Assembly: GCA_930367215.1 (NCBI GenBank)
Contig: OV884059.1
Span: 147,806,511 to 147,870,510 of the forward strand
Direction of reading: 5' to 3'
Length of the DNA: 64,000 nt
Origin: Pollenia angustigena
Taxonomy: Eukaryota; Arthropoda; Insecta; Diptera; Polleniidae
A model generated the notes under the pieces. It was given only the letters and a program-made list of their open reading frames with translations. It was not told the origin of the DNA and searched no databases. Position numbers and translations under genes: made by a program. The number at the start of each line of letters is the position of its first letter. The first letter of the stretch is position 1. Shown one piece after another: positions 31,784 through 43,100 of the stretch.

Positions 31784-33806
31784 ATGTACCATAATGTTAA
31801 TTTGGGTCCCATTGCTAGTGATAATACTTTTCTGAAAGCAGTTCTTGCTGCAAATTGTGCTAATATTAATGTTGGTCACATTAATGCTCAAAGCATTAAC
31901 CCTTCCAATCGATCTACAAAAGTTGAGGAATTAAAAAATATGATTTGTGATTCTGGTATTTGTATCGTTGGTGTGTCAGAAACGTGGTTAGTGAAGGAAA
32001 CCTTATCTTCTGCTGTTGCTATCCCTGGGTATGATATTGTTAGAAATGATAGGTCTTTAGGTGAGGGTGGTAATGTGTTGAGTAGAGGTGGTTGGGTCTG
32101 CTTATATATTTTGAGTTCTTTAAAGTATAGGATTATTTGTAGAGGTAATGATTTTGGGGTCTGTGAATCTGTGTTCGTTGAAGTGATGTGTGAGGGTAAT
32201 GTTCCGATTTTAGTTGGCGTTGTGTATTTGCCTGGAGGTTGCATTAATACGTTTGAGAGTTTACATACTGATTTATTCGATAGATATACAAACATAATTG
32301 TTATGGGAGATTTTAATTATAATCTTTTCAATAACTCTTTATCTAACAATTTACATTTGATGTTGCATAGAATTGGTTTATCTATAGTTCATAAATGTGC
32401 GCCCACACATCTGGATATAGCTCATAATTCTACATCACTTATTGACTATTTTCTTGTAAGTGATATTTCGTTGGTTGTAAATACTGGTCAATTCATGAAT
32501 AGGAATTTTTACAAATTCCTATCATAGTTTTATATATATCTCTTATAATATTACGACAGATTGTATAGCTGGTGTAGTAAAGTTTAAAAATTATAATAAA
32601 ATTCCGTATGATGTATTCTTTTCCTACATTTGTCAATTTGATACCTCTATTATTTTCGGAGCAAATGATGTTGATGCTCAATTAGATTCATTTACTTTGA
32701 TGCTAAATGACCTTCATGACATGGTACCAGTTTCTAGAATAAATTGTAATTATGATGATACTAAATTCATAGAACTGAGTAATGTTGTGCATGCTAGGTC
32801 TTTAAGAGATCTAGCTTTTCAGGCTTATCGTAATAGTCCTACTGTTTTAAATTGGAAAATATACTGTAAATATAGGAATAAGGCGAAGTCAACCATGAGA
32901 AGAGAAAAGAGAAAATTTGGAATGCGTTTCTTTGTTGCTGTTGTTAACAAACTGATTTGGAAAAGACTAAAAGAGCTTGGCTGTGCAGGAAGTGATAATT
33001 CTTTAAGTATGATTGATGTTGAATTGTTAAATAACAGATTCTTGGGCAACTTTAGAACGAGCAGGATTAGCAGTTTTGAATTTCTTGATTTTGGCAGTGA
33101 AATTGAAGCTTTTTCTTTTCGAATTGTTACTGAAGATGAACTGATTTTGGCTATTGAGCAAATTAAATCAAATGCTGTCGGTCATGATATGATTCCTATG
33201 AAATTTGTTAGGCTTATTTATCCCCTTATATCAAATTTGTTACTGCATATCGTTAATACAATATTTACAGCCTCATTTTTTCCTAAATTATGGAAACTGG
33301 CAAGAATTGTACCCATTCCTAAAGCTTCAAATTGTGATATTGATGAATTAAGACCGATAAGTATATTACCAGCATTATCTAAGATAGTTGAGAATTTGAT
33401 GAAAATGCAAATTTTATGTTATTTTGATCAACATACTTTACTACACCAAAATCAGTTTGCTTTTCGCAAAAATTATAACACAACCTCATTATTAATCTCT
33501 TTGACTGATTCTATAAGAAAAAATTTAAATGAACGTAAACGGTGTGTAATGGTTTCATTAGACCTTAGTAAAGCATTTGATTGTATTGATCATTACCTTC
33601 TGTTATGTAAATTAAGAGATAAATATAATTTTTTTGCAACAGCTTGTAAACTTATTTTATCCTATCTATCTGATCGATCACAATTTACCTCGCTAAATGA
33701 TGTTAGTTCTAGTATTGATTTTGCTACTTCTGGTGTTCCCCAGGGCTCTGTCCTGGGCCCCTTGCTTTTTATAATATTTCTTAACGAATGTGTTGGACTA
33801 CTTTGC
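31784..33806 (+). pseudogene. LINE copy 4 ORF2 (EN and part of RT)
   Basis: The start MYHNVNLGPIASDN matches copy 1. The endonuclease (31784-32500) shows VGHINAQS, GVSETW, GVVYLPGG, VMGDFNYNLF and LIDYFLVSD. A frameshift near 32500 ends that frame at 32527; the linker and RT continue in another frame from about 32540: SLRDLAFQAYRN, RPISILPALSKIVEN, MVSLDLSKAFDCI, TSGVPQGSVLGPLLF. The RT is lost after FIIFLN, before the YADD box, where the hAT-like element begins. Confidence 0.85.
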
Positions 33807-34095
33807 TTGCAAAACAAAGTTCAACGTTGGTAATTTTTACATCCTTTCGTACACATTTTATTTTTGCATTTATTCGTTTTTTATTGAAAGTGCTTTATTT
33901 GCATTTTTGTTGCTCACGCAATATAACACAACTGAGTAAATTCAAAAGAACACATTCTTATACTTTTGTTTACATTAACAACAACAATAAACCACTCGAT
34001 GAGACGCTTTTTCCAAATTAACAACAAGAATACATTGTACATACCTACTACTACTACTACTGTACTTTTTAAAATGAAAAAAAAGTCTGTTTTTA

Positions 34096-36604
34096 CCCAA
34101 CAAACACGAAGTCAAACCTTTGATATGAAATGACTTTGTCATTTGACATCAAACACAATTCTCAAACGTTTTTCAATTGTTTGATTTAACATTTAAATTC
34201 AAATGGATAATGATTTGAAAATAAACATTTGATATCAAATGTTTTATCAATTTGATGTCAAATGTTTGCCAAATGTTAAATCAAATCAAAAATAAACTTG
34301 GCAATACTAAAGCGAAAAATAAATGCAATCATTAAAAATGGCGATTAAAGTTAAATTTTTTACTTTGCGGTTACATGTGTTTTACTATTAAAAATAAATT
34401 TTAATATAAAGTGAACAGCTTATTTCTTGTGAAAAATAAAAATTATTTGTGAGTAATTTCAATGATTAAAAATACGAAAAAAAGGAAAATAAAACGGGAA
34501 AGTGAAGAAAGTTTGTTGAGCGATCGCGGTGCTACAATCCTCAAAATAAAAGGGAGCCAAGTAGTTTGTCTTTCCAAGAATTAGAGGACATTATTTAATC
34601 TTTAAGCTATGGTGCCGAATGTTTATCTCACAGTTTATTTAAATAAATAATAAATTTATATTAAAAAAAATAAAATATTTAATATTTTTAATTAGGCTTA
34701 ATTTCATGAAATTTAATTTTTATAAAATTATTTTTGTGAAGAAAGGAATTTTACAACATGAAAATCAATCAAAATTGTTATTGATAATCTTTCATTCTTG
34801 ACGTGGCTCGGGCTCGAATCCTGGCCGGCAGGTTACCATGACATGTTTCGATCGCAACCACTCGATCTCCTCAGATGGATTTGCCGTCTTACACTCGCAG
34901 CCATCGACGACTGCTGACGTCACTAGTCAAACATCAATCCTTAAACCAAATTGTATTTTAACATTTGGTAGATCGAAATTTGCTTTCCTGAATGATTATC
35001 CATTTTAATTGATTTTACATGTTTTTTCCTTTACTTCTGTTTTTTCGTACTTTCGTCAAGAATTTTTCTTGAAGTCCAAGTACATTTTTTTTTTTTTGTT
35101 TTTTCACTTTGTCCTTCTCTTTTCTGTTGACCTTTTTTTTTCAGCACAACTTGAAGGACAAATGTACACATAGAGCTCGTGCCTTAGCTTTAACAATAAT
35201 TAGTATTGTGGTTATTTTGTTGAACTATTTATGGTTTTTAATCCAAATTTTTAATATTTTTAATTAGGCTTAAGTTCATGAAATTTAATTTTTATTCAAT
35301 TATTTTTGTGAAGAAAGGAATTTTACAACATGAAAATCAATCAAAATTGTTATTGATAATCTTTCATTCTTGACGTGGCTCGGGCTCGAACCCTGGCCGG
35401 CAGGTTACCATGACATGTTTCGATCGCAACCACTCGATCTCCTCAGATGGATTTGCCGTCTTACACTCGCAGCCATCGACGACTGCTGACGTCACTAGTC
35501 AAACATCAATCCTTAAACCAAATTGTATTTTAACATTTGGTAGATCGAAATTTGCTTTCCTGAATGATTATCCATTTTAATTGATTTTACATGTTTTTTC
35601 CTTTACTTCTGTTTTTTCGTACTTTCGTCAAGAATTTTTTTTGAAGTCCAAGTACATTTTTTTTTTGTTTTTTCACTTTGTCCTTCTCTTTTCTGTTGAC
35701 CTTTTTTTCAGCACAACTTGAAGGACAAATGTACACATAGAGCTCGTGCCTTAGCTTTAACAATAATTAGTATTGTGGTTATTCTGTTGAACTATTTATG
35801 GTTTTTAATCCAAATTTTTAATATTTTTAATTAGGCTTAAGTTCATGAAATTTAATTTTATTCAATTATTTTTGTGAAGAAAGGAATTTTACAACATGAA
35901 AATCAATCAAAATTGTTATTGATAATCTTTCATTCTTGACGTGGCTCGGGCTCGAACCCTGGCCGGCAGGTTACCATGACATGTTTCTATCGCAACCACT
36001 CGATCTCCTCAAAAAGCAAATTTCGATCTACCAAATGTTAAAATACAATTTGGTTTAAGGATTGATGTTTGACTAGTGACGTCAGCAGTCGTCGATGGCT
36101 GCGAGTGTAAGACGGCAAATCCATCTGAGGAGATCGAGTGGTTGCGATCGAAACATGTCATGGTAACCTGCCGGCCAGGGTTCGAGCCCGCCACGTCAAG
36201 AATGAAAGATTATCAATAACAATTTTGATTGATTTTCATGTTGTAAAATTCCTTTCTTCACAAAAATAATTTAATAAAAATTAAATTTCATGAACTTAAG
36301 CCTAATTAAAAATATTAAAAATTTGGATTAAAAACCATAAATAGTTCAACAAAATAACCACAATACTAAAAATAAAATATTTTTATTTATATTGCACATT
36401 GTATTATAATCCACATTTGAAAGACATTTGAGAATTACGTTTAAAAGCAAGTTGAAAATAAAGGCATTTTTCAATTTGAAAATAATTTCCCCTTTTTGTT
36501 GAGAACGCTATGATTTTCAAATCATTATCAAACGTTTGTCGTTTGAGAAAACGTTTGATTTCAAATCATTTTCAATTTGAAATCAAACCTTCGTGTTTGT
36601 TGGG
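34096..36604. mobile_element. Tc1/mariner-like nonautonomous element, TA target site
   Basis: The ends are CCCAACAAACACGAAG and CTTCGTGTTTGTTGGG, perfect 16 bp inverted repeats, flanked by TA (34094-34095, 36605-36606). Subterminal regions carry many TTTGAnnTCAAA-type palindromic phrases. A SINE-like array (34681-36367) inserted in its interior. No transposase. Confidence 0.9.
34681..36367. repeat. Second head-to-head tRNA-like array, diverged family member
   Basis: Forward units at about 34690-35261 and 35262-35828, then a partial forward unit to about 36012, directly followed by an inverted partial unit to 36367. Units are related to those at 5860-10520 but diverged (GTGGCTCGGGCTCGAACCC in place of GTGACTAGGGGTTGAACC). 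On the minus strand the tRNA-like block has B-box GGTTCGAGCCC and a D-arm-like GATCG...CGATC. AAAAATAAAATATTT occurs on both sides (34666-34680, 36368-36382). Confidence 0.85.
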
Positions 36605-36647
36605 TATGGAAATTGTGTGTACCTACATATGCATGTGTGTTTAGTTT

Positions 36648-37021
36648 CCCTGCAAATAATAGGACCAGTCCAAACACGCGTGTAAAGAGTAGTCCACAAG
36701 GGACCAGGACTAGTCCAAAAGTAACCCAAACGTATGGAAAAAACCTGGTCTATTTAACATTACGATGTCCTAGGAGAGGACCATATAACCCACCTTTGGA
36801 CCACTAAGGAGTAGTTTTAAAACTACTCCATGGTATACTCAAGAGGATTAGTTTTGAAGTCGTTTAAAAACGAAAGCATGTCGTTAAAAAACGAAGACAT
36901 GTCGTCTCACTACAAACACTTTTTAACAATGACATGGTCCATGCTTGCATTACATCGGACTAGTCCATGGAGTAGTCCATTTTATCAAAATGGGTCAGGT
37001 GGTCCAATTTTATTTGCAGGG
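36648..37021. mobile_element. 374 bp TA-type MITE, second copy
   Basis: Identical ends to 15903-16276 (inverted orientation). Flanking TT is present on both sides (36646-36647, 37022-37023). The paralogous hAT-like copy at 15602-16700 is empty here (GTTTCATTT, reverse sense), supporting a 2 bp duplication. Confidence 0.9.
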
Positions 37022-37319
37022 TTCATTTCAATTTTTTTTTCTTTTACTACATAGGTGCTGCTGAATATCTTCATGAGTAATGATTGTTTCATATTTTACC
37101 AAAAAAATCATTGTCGTACCGAACACTCAAACATCTTTATTAAAAAACGAAGGTAACGATTGTATAAATAACAAAGCACGATGTGCGTTATTTGAATGAC
37201 TGCAAACCAGCAGCGAATATTTGCGGTTGCACAAGTTTGACTGTATGACCGTAAGCGAGTGTATTTGTTGTCTTTGATTAAAAGCGATTTTTTTTTCAAT
37301 CGTATAAAGCTGTTCTCTG

Positions 37320-38619
37320 GTATAGAATAAGCCAACTATGCATTGTTAAACTCTTTGACACATTTTTTACGTTCACTGTAAGAGTTTAGGATGTATTGGA
37401 GCTCAGCCTATGTCTTATAAAGTTAAATACTTTTTTTTAATTGTACAAACTTAAGTTAATAAATTTGATTCATATTTTATTAGTGGTCTTTGAATATTCA
37501 TAATTTTATACGGTGTTTTTTATTCTTTTTTAATTTTTTTTTTTTTTTTTGTTAATAAGGGTAAAATATACGTTTTATGGTGTTTTCTTTTCTGACAATA
37601 ATGTTCCATATATGCTGCCATTCGAGCGGGTTTTCGTTCCATTCTAAAAATATATGCAAAAATGTGAGAAGTTGTCGTTTTCCTTTCTAAACATGTTGCA
37701 ACAATAAATGGCAAATTTGTTCCATTTCTTACCCGCAGTTATAACTGAGTGTGAGATAATACCCTTTTTTGCATCTGCGTAAAGTACTTTTTTATGCAAG
37801 CAAGTATTTTTTTTCTTGTGCTTGCGGACAATTTACGTTATATTGTGATTTTTAGTTATATTGTGATGGATATAAAAACTTTTTGTTTTTCGTTTGTTTT
37901 ACTTTTATTTAATAATTATATTTTTATTGTCGCAAAATTTTTAACAACGGCTGACATTAATTATTGAAAACCAGTGCTGTTAACGCTTATTGGAATTGTA
38001 AGAAAATTTAATGTTGAAAATTGCTACAAGCGTGGTGAATATCGCTTTTTGTACAAACTTTGCATTCAATATTTAACACGCTAAATACACATTAGTGTTG
38101 AGTGTAAAACGTAGCTATTATTTTGTTCCATTGTAATTAAGAAAAATGTATCACTTTGTAAGGGTTCGTGTAACCTAATAAATATATTACACAACTATAA
38201 TGCATCATTATTTTTTAGAAAAGAAAACACCATTAGTTAGCGAAAAAATAAATATACGTTCCCTTATAGTTGTTTATGCTCTATCGGACTTTGCTATGCC
38301 AATTTTGATATTTGAAAAAATTGTTAAAAAGTTATATCCCGACTCCTCATATTAGAAAAAAAAGGTTTTATTGCGGAATTTCTTTTTTTTAGTAATTTCA
38401 ATAAACTAAACCGTCTTTGAGTTACGAGATCATATGTTGTGAAACATCCTTCATTTTCGAAATAACGAAACAAACCATTAGAATGCGAATTAGAAACCAC
38501 CCGGCTGATAAATCTTATTTGACAGATCGCTATGTCGGTTTGTTTTATTGAAATTGTATTTAAATAAAATTTTCATTTTTAAAAAAACGCTTGCCGCTTT
38601 TGTTTAGGTTGTTTAGTAA
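37320..38619. other. AT-rich stretch without recognised gene
   Basis: No coding sequence. Near 38385-38420 there is a phrase shared with 5560-5600. The continuation of LINE copy 4 RT was looked for after 37319 and not found. Confidence 0.45.
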
Positions 38620-38702
38620 CTGCCTGGTTGTAGATTTTGAAATTTTGTTTTAAATGTAAGTTTGACGAGTCACTTTTGCACTCGCCTTCTACAAACAGGC
38701 AG
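38620..38702. mobile_element. 83 bp PIF/Harbinger-like MITE
   Basis: The ends are CTGCCTGGTTGTAG and CTACAAACAGGCAG, flanked by TAA on both sides (38617-38619, 38703-38705). The inner ATTTTGTTTTAAATGTAAG resembles the 31514-31652 family. Confidence 0.75.
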
Positions 38703-39305
38703 TAACATCAGATTCATTATCAGCAACCCCAAAAAATTCTGTGTAATACGTTTTAAGCGAATTCGATCAATTTTTTAAAAATTGTCCGCCATTTTAAATT
38801 TTTAAAAACTGACATCAGATTCGTAATCAGCGACCCTTAAAACCTTGAAGTACCTAGTTCTATTAAAAAGTAAATAATTTCGTCGTACTAAATTTCCAAT
38901 TTGTCCTTGTGTGCGGCGATGCTTCGGAAGAAGAAACCGAGAACGATGAAAAAAATTAAAATTAAGGAATATGAGTTTATCATTTTATGCAGAATCCAAT
39001 TTTAAATAGAGTTTGTTTTGTTATTGATTAACTATTCTGTTTCACACCCTTGACCGGGAAGTAGATCCGAATAAAATAATTTCAAAACTCTTTTCGTGCA
39101 TAGTTCGAAAACTCCTTCCTTGCAATTTGAAATAAGATGATGTCACTATATTTTTCAAAGAAAATAGTTTTTCTTTTACAAAATGGGTGTTCAATCTTGA
39201 AATTATTGAGTACCTTAATATTAATTGTAATTTTTTTTTGGGAGCCACCTTAATATTAAGTGGTTCATATTACTCTTGTGTGAACGAAAATTGTCACATG
39301 AATAT
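38703..39305. other. Stretch with no recognised feature
   Basis: A short duplicated phrase, CAGATTCATTATCAGCAACCC and CAGATTCGTAATCAGCGACCC (about 38708 and 38815), is visible. No gene is seen. Confidence 0.4.
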
Positions 39306-39447
39306 TCACCCTTATTGTGTTTGACGTATATAAAATACGCCTACGACTGTTTGGTAATAGATTAAAGAGATCGTGAACTTATTTCCTTTGATCTATTACC
39401 AAACAGTCGTAGGCGTATTTTAAAAACGCCAAACACAATAAGGGTGA
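39306..39447. mobile_element. Palindromic MITE (TCACCCTTATTGTGTTTG ends)
   Basis: TCACCCTTATTGTGTTTG and CAAACACAATAAGGGTGA are inverted ends. The inner arms AATACGCCTACGACTGTTTG and their inverse give about 55 bp of pairing over 142 bp. No clear target duplication. Confidence 0.75.
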
Positions 39448-40176
39448 TTAAGTTGCATTAATTGCATGCTTTTTAACAATTGGTTGAAAAGCCAAAAATT
39501 TTATACAAATTTTTAATCAAAATTATGATAACTCAGCAAGTTTTAGCATTCTCGATTCCCATTTGCTAGAAAGCCATAAATTTTAAATTAATATATTTTT
39601 GTGTAGTAAGCATAATTTTAGTATAAATAATTGAATAAAACTTATTAAATTGGTCAGTAGTAAAAACCATCTTTTTACTTATTGATCATTACGTTCAAGT
39701 TACAAGTGCTTGAAAGTAAAAATTACACAAAAATAAAATTAGTACAGTTCAAATTTATGTGTTTGAACTGAGTCATACTAATAAAAACATATACAAACAA
39801 TGGGCTATATGCTTGTTCAAAAAATCAGCAAAAAGTCACATTTAGCTTATTTAACGTTTTTGAGGTTTGTGCATAATTACTTCAGGTGCAAGTAGCGAGT
39901 TTTGGTCAGAATAAAATAGAGCACGCTCTAATTGAAATTTTGTCAGATGACTTTACTTCTGACCTTTATAGAACCAATGACAAGTCAGATTTAAAAAAAT
40001 GTCGTGTCCATGTACCTTAAGTAAAATTGGCTGTTTCAGTGAAAAAAGGAGAGTAAAGACACCTAATGCAACGATTACATCAAAACAACAAAATATTTAC
40101 CTTGGCCTTTTTAGCACCAAGCCACAGATATATGTATTTAGTAATAAATTAAACATAGTACATTTTAAATACATAC
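39448..40176. other. Presumed BubR1 intron 2, start
   Basis: No coding sequence recognised. It follows the splice donor of BubR1 exon 2 (minus strand), so the segment should be intronic. No further BubR1 exon could be found to the left. Confidence 0.5.
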
Positions 40177-43100
40177 CTTAACTGTGCCAGGTGTAACACT
40201 TTTTACTGCCGCACCAGTTCTTATACTAGCGACTACTTGCTTGCGTCGATGACCCCTCAGAGAAGTTAAGGCCATACGTCTCTCAAGCAATTGACGATTT
40301 GTCTCCTCTCTAATTGGGTCATCATCTTTATATATAAGACGTTGAGCTACTGAAAATCCATAATGCTGACGGGCTTCCTGCAATTCCTCTAATGGTTGTG
40401 CACGACAAGCTATTCCCCTACAAAATATTTCATCTGCTTTACGAGTATTTCCAGCTAAATCATACCAATATGCCCAGGCCATATAAAAATCAGCAACCAT
40501 TGTTCCAATTCCAGCATTAAATAATTGTTGATAACACTCTGCAGGATCCTTGTGGCTATCGATCTAAAACGTTACACAAATCATTAACTGTAAAACAACA
40601 TCGCCAAGTTAAAAAAATCAAAGCTGCGTAAAATGCCTTCATAAGCCATTGTCAAAACTCTCTTAATTTGGTAGTTCACTTTCACAAAACTCTTTTAATC
40701 GATTTTCTCACAATTTTGTATTATTTTCACTTAGCGGTGTTTGCAATTTGACTACTCATATCGCCATATAATTTTAAAAAAGCCCTAAGTTCTACTTAAC
40801 TTTATTACTGAAAAAAATTTAAGAAGTAATTAATAATACATATGTTAAATGCTGTTTGATCTAGCAAACGTTATGCAAAGTTTAAATAAGAGATTATCGG
40901 GCATGTACTAGAAATTGAAATAACGTGGATTTAAATTCGAGCAAATTTTAAAAACGACCCTGTATCGAAAGTTCATACAAATATTCCATTTTATCAAAAA
41001 AACTACGGTCATTTTGTAAATAATTGATCTTGAAATCTCGCATGATTTAAATTTTACCTTATTTGTTTTTTTTTTTAATTTAGTTTATTTTGAAAAGCTT
41101 TTATTTTTTATTTAACTTGCAATGTGTGTTTGTAAATATGTTTGTTCGGGTGAAATCCGAGATACAATTTTTCTTTCAAATTGAAAGAAAATTTTTTATA
41201 AGGAAAAATTTTAGAAAATATTTTTCCCTGAAAATTGAAAATAAAAAAAATTTTATTTTTACAGAAAATAATTTTTTTTGAAATATTGAAAAATGAATTT
41301 TAAATTACTTAAGATAAAAATATCAGTTATTTGAGCGTTTGATCACAAATAATTTTTCCATTTTACATTTTTTAGCACTTTGATCATTTCTTTTATTTTC
41401 CAATAATTCAAACACTGATATTTTCCTTGATCCGCACAATTAAAACATTATTTTTGAAACAATTCGTTCTTAAGTAGATCCGCGTTTCTACTCTCTGGTT
41501 GACTAGTGCATTATGCACAAGCCCACCACGCGGCAAAGCACAGCTAAAAATTTATCGCCTAACGTCTCCTACCCAAAATCAACTGAGTTATCGGCAAGAG
41601 GTAGGGCACAATCGACCGTTAGTAGTTCGTCTTTGTCCAAATGTAGGGGAAGGGGCTCAACTCCATCGGGGAGAAAGTTTTCAGTAGATTCGCAGAGTAA
41701 AATAGCGGCATTAAGGGGTTCGTCTGTGTCCCGTTCACTTATTTCTGGCCCATCGGAAGAATCTGTCCGATCGGACCTTAAACCTCTTAGCTTATCTCTC
41801 ACGGACTTAGACACTGTCTTAATTGAAACCGTCAACGTTTCCGTCTTCGTGGAAGACGGCTCGTGTGGTACCTATCCCTAAGTCAAAAAATATTCGTGAT
41901 TTTGAAGACTTGAGACCTATTTCAATTCTTCCTGCTCTGTCAAAAGCGGTTGAACATATTATGAAGGATCAGATATTGTCATTTGTTCGCAATAGTATTG
42001 TTTCTTCGCAATATGCTTTTCGCCGTGGTCATAGTACTACATCTCTTTTACTTAGCCTAACTGATGACATCAGATGTCATTTGAATGATAATAGGGTAGC
42101 GACCTTAGTATCACTTGACTTGACTAAAGCATTTAATTCTGTTAACTTCCGAATTTTGATAAGGAAATTAAGGGAAATATTTAATTTTTCCGCCACGGCT
42201 TGTAAGTTGATTTATTCGTATTTGACGGGTCGTGTTCAGTTTGTAGATGTTAACAATGTATACTCTAATCAACTACATCTTACATAGGCTTGCCAGATCG
42301 AAATTGACAAAAAGCTTGACATTAAAAAGAAAAAGCTTGATTTTTCTTGACAGCTTAAAATTCTGTTAACTGAACAAACAAATTTATATTGTTGTTCAGT
42401 TTGTTATTTTTACAATACTGATATTATACGTAGCAGAGCTGATTTCACGATGTCCGTATATCCGTCCATTGGTATGTCTGGCCGTGTGTATGTTGAAATG
42501 GGCTTTCTAAAGAAGATATTTATATCGCACATAGTACGGAATTGAAATTCGGCCACAAATAGCTATCAGCAATAAATTATAAATGCCTCTTTTTTTTTTT
42601 TTTGGCTGGCGGGAACCGAACCCACAACCCCGGCAAGGACAGACTAGCTCACTATCAATTAGTCTACCGGGACACTCATTTCTACACATAAATCTTTATA
42701 TTTTCTGGTTATAATTTCAGAATTTTATTTTTCAACTTTCGCATAAAATAAACTTGGTAGAATACTGGTAGTCAAAATAACAAAATCTTGCTATGAATGA
42801 ACTTGTTATAGACAAATAACTTCCCATTCCATGTGAGATAGGAGAACTTAATTTTACTCAGATATTTCGTATTACATATATATCAAAATCCAAATTGCTT
42901 TCTAAGGCTTATATGGATACATGAAATAAATGGATTATGTTACAAATGAAATACAAATAAGACTCTGATAGTCTTTCTGCTATACATTATTCTACTATTC
43001 TTTGGGATACAAATTCCCAGTTTTTTTCGACAATATATTTTAACTGCAGTTCAAATATAAATAGCACGATCTATAGTGGTTAGTTTTTCTTGACTTTTCT

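Larger units (their letters stand above)
30420..33806 (+). mobile_element. CR1/L2-group LINE copy 4
   Basis: It contains an ORF1 part, an inter-ORF spacer carrying a PIF-like MITE, and ORF2 from its start to the RT core. The 3' third is replaced at about 33806 by a truncated hAT-like element. The 5' boundary is uncertain; unrecognised sequence at 30362-30740 may be 5' UTR or damaged ORF1. Confidence 0.75.
33806..37319. mobile_element. hAT-like nonautonomous element, truncated copy with nested insertions
   Basis: From TGCAAAACAAAGTTCAACG (33808) on, the sequence follows the reverse complement of 15602-16620 and ends GCTGTTCTCTG at 37319, the same terminus. The opposite end (CAGAGAACC...) is missing. 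Inside lie a Tc1-like element (34096-36604) and a TA-type MITE (36648-37021). Without them it is about 630 bp. Confidence 0.8.

Noticed and set aside
33807..34021. Novel small gene after LINE copy 4
   Set aside because: The sequence is the hAT-like element also present at 15602-16700, reverse oriented.
42600..42684. Functional tRNA gene
   Set aside because: The T-arm is good but no convincing anticodon arm or acceptor pairing is visible; it lies inside a transposon and is followed by poly(A).
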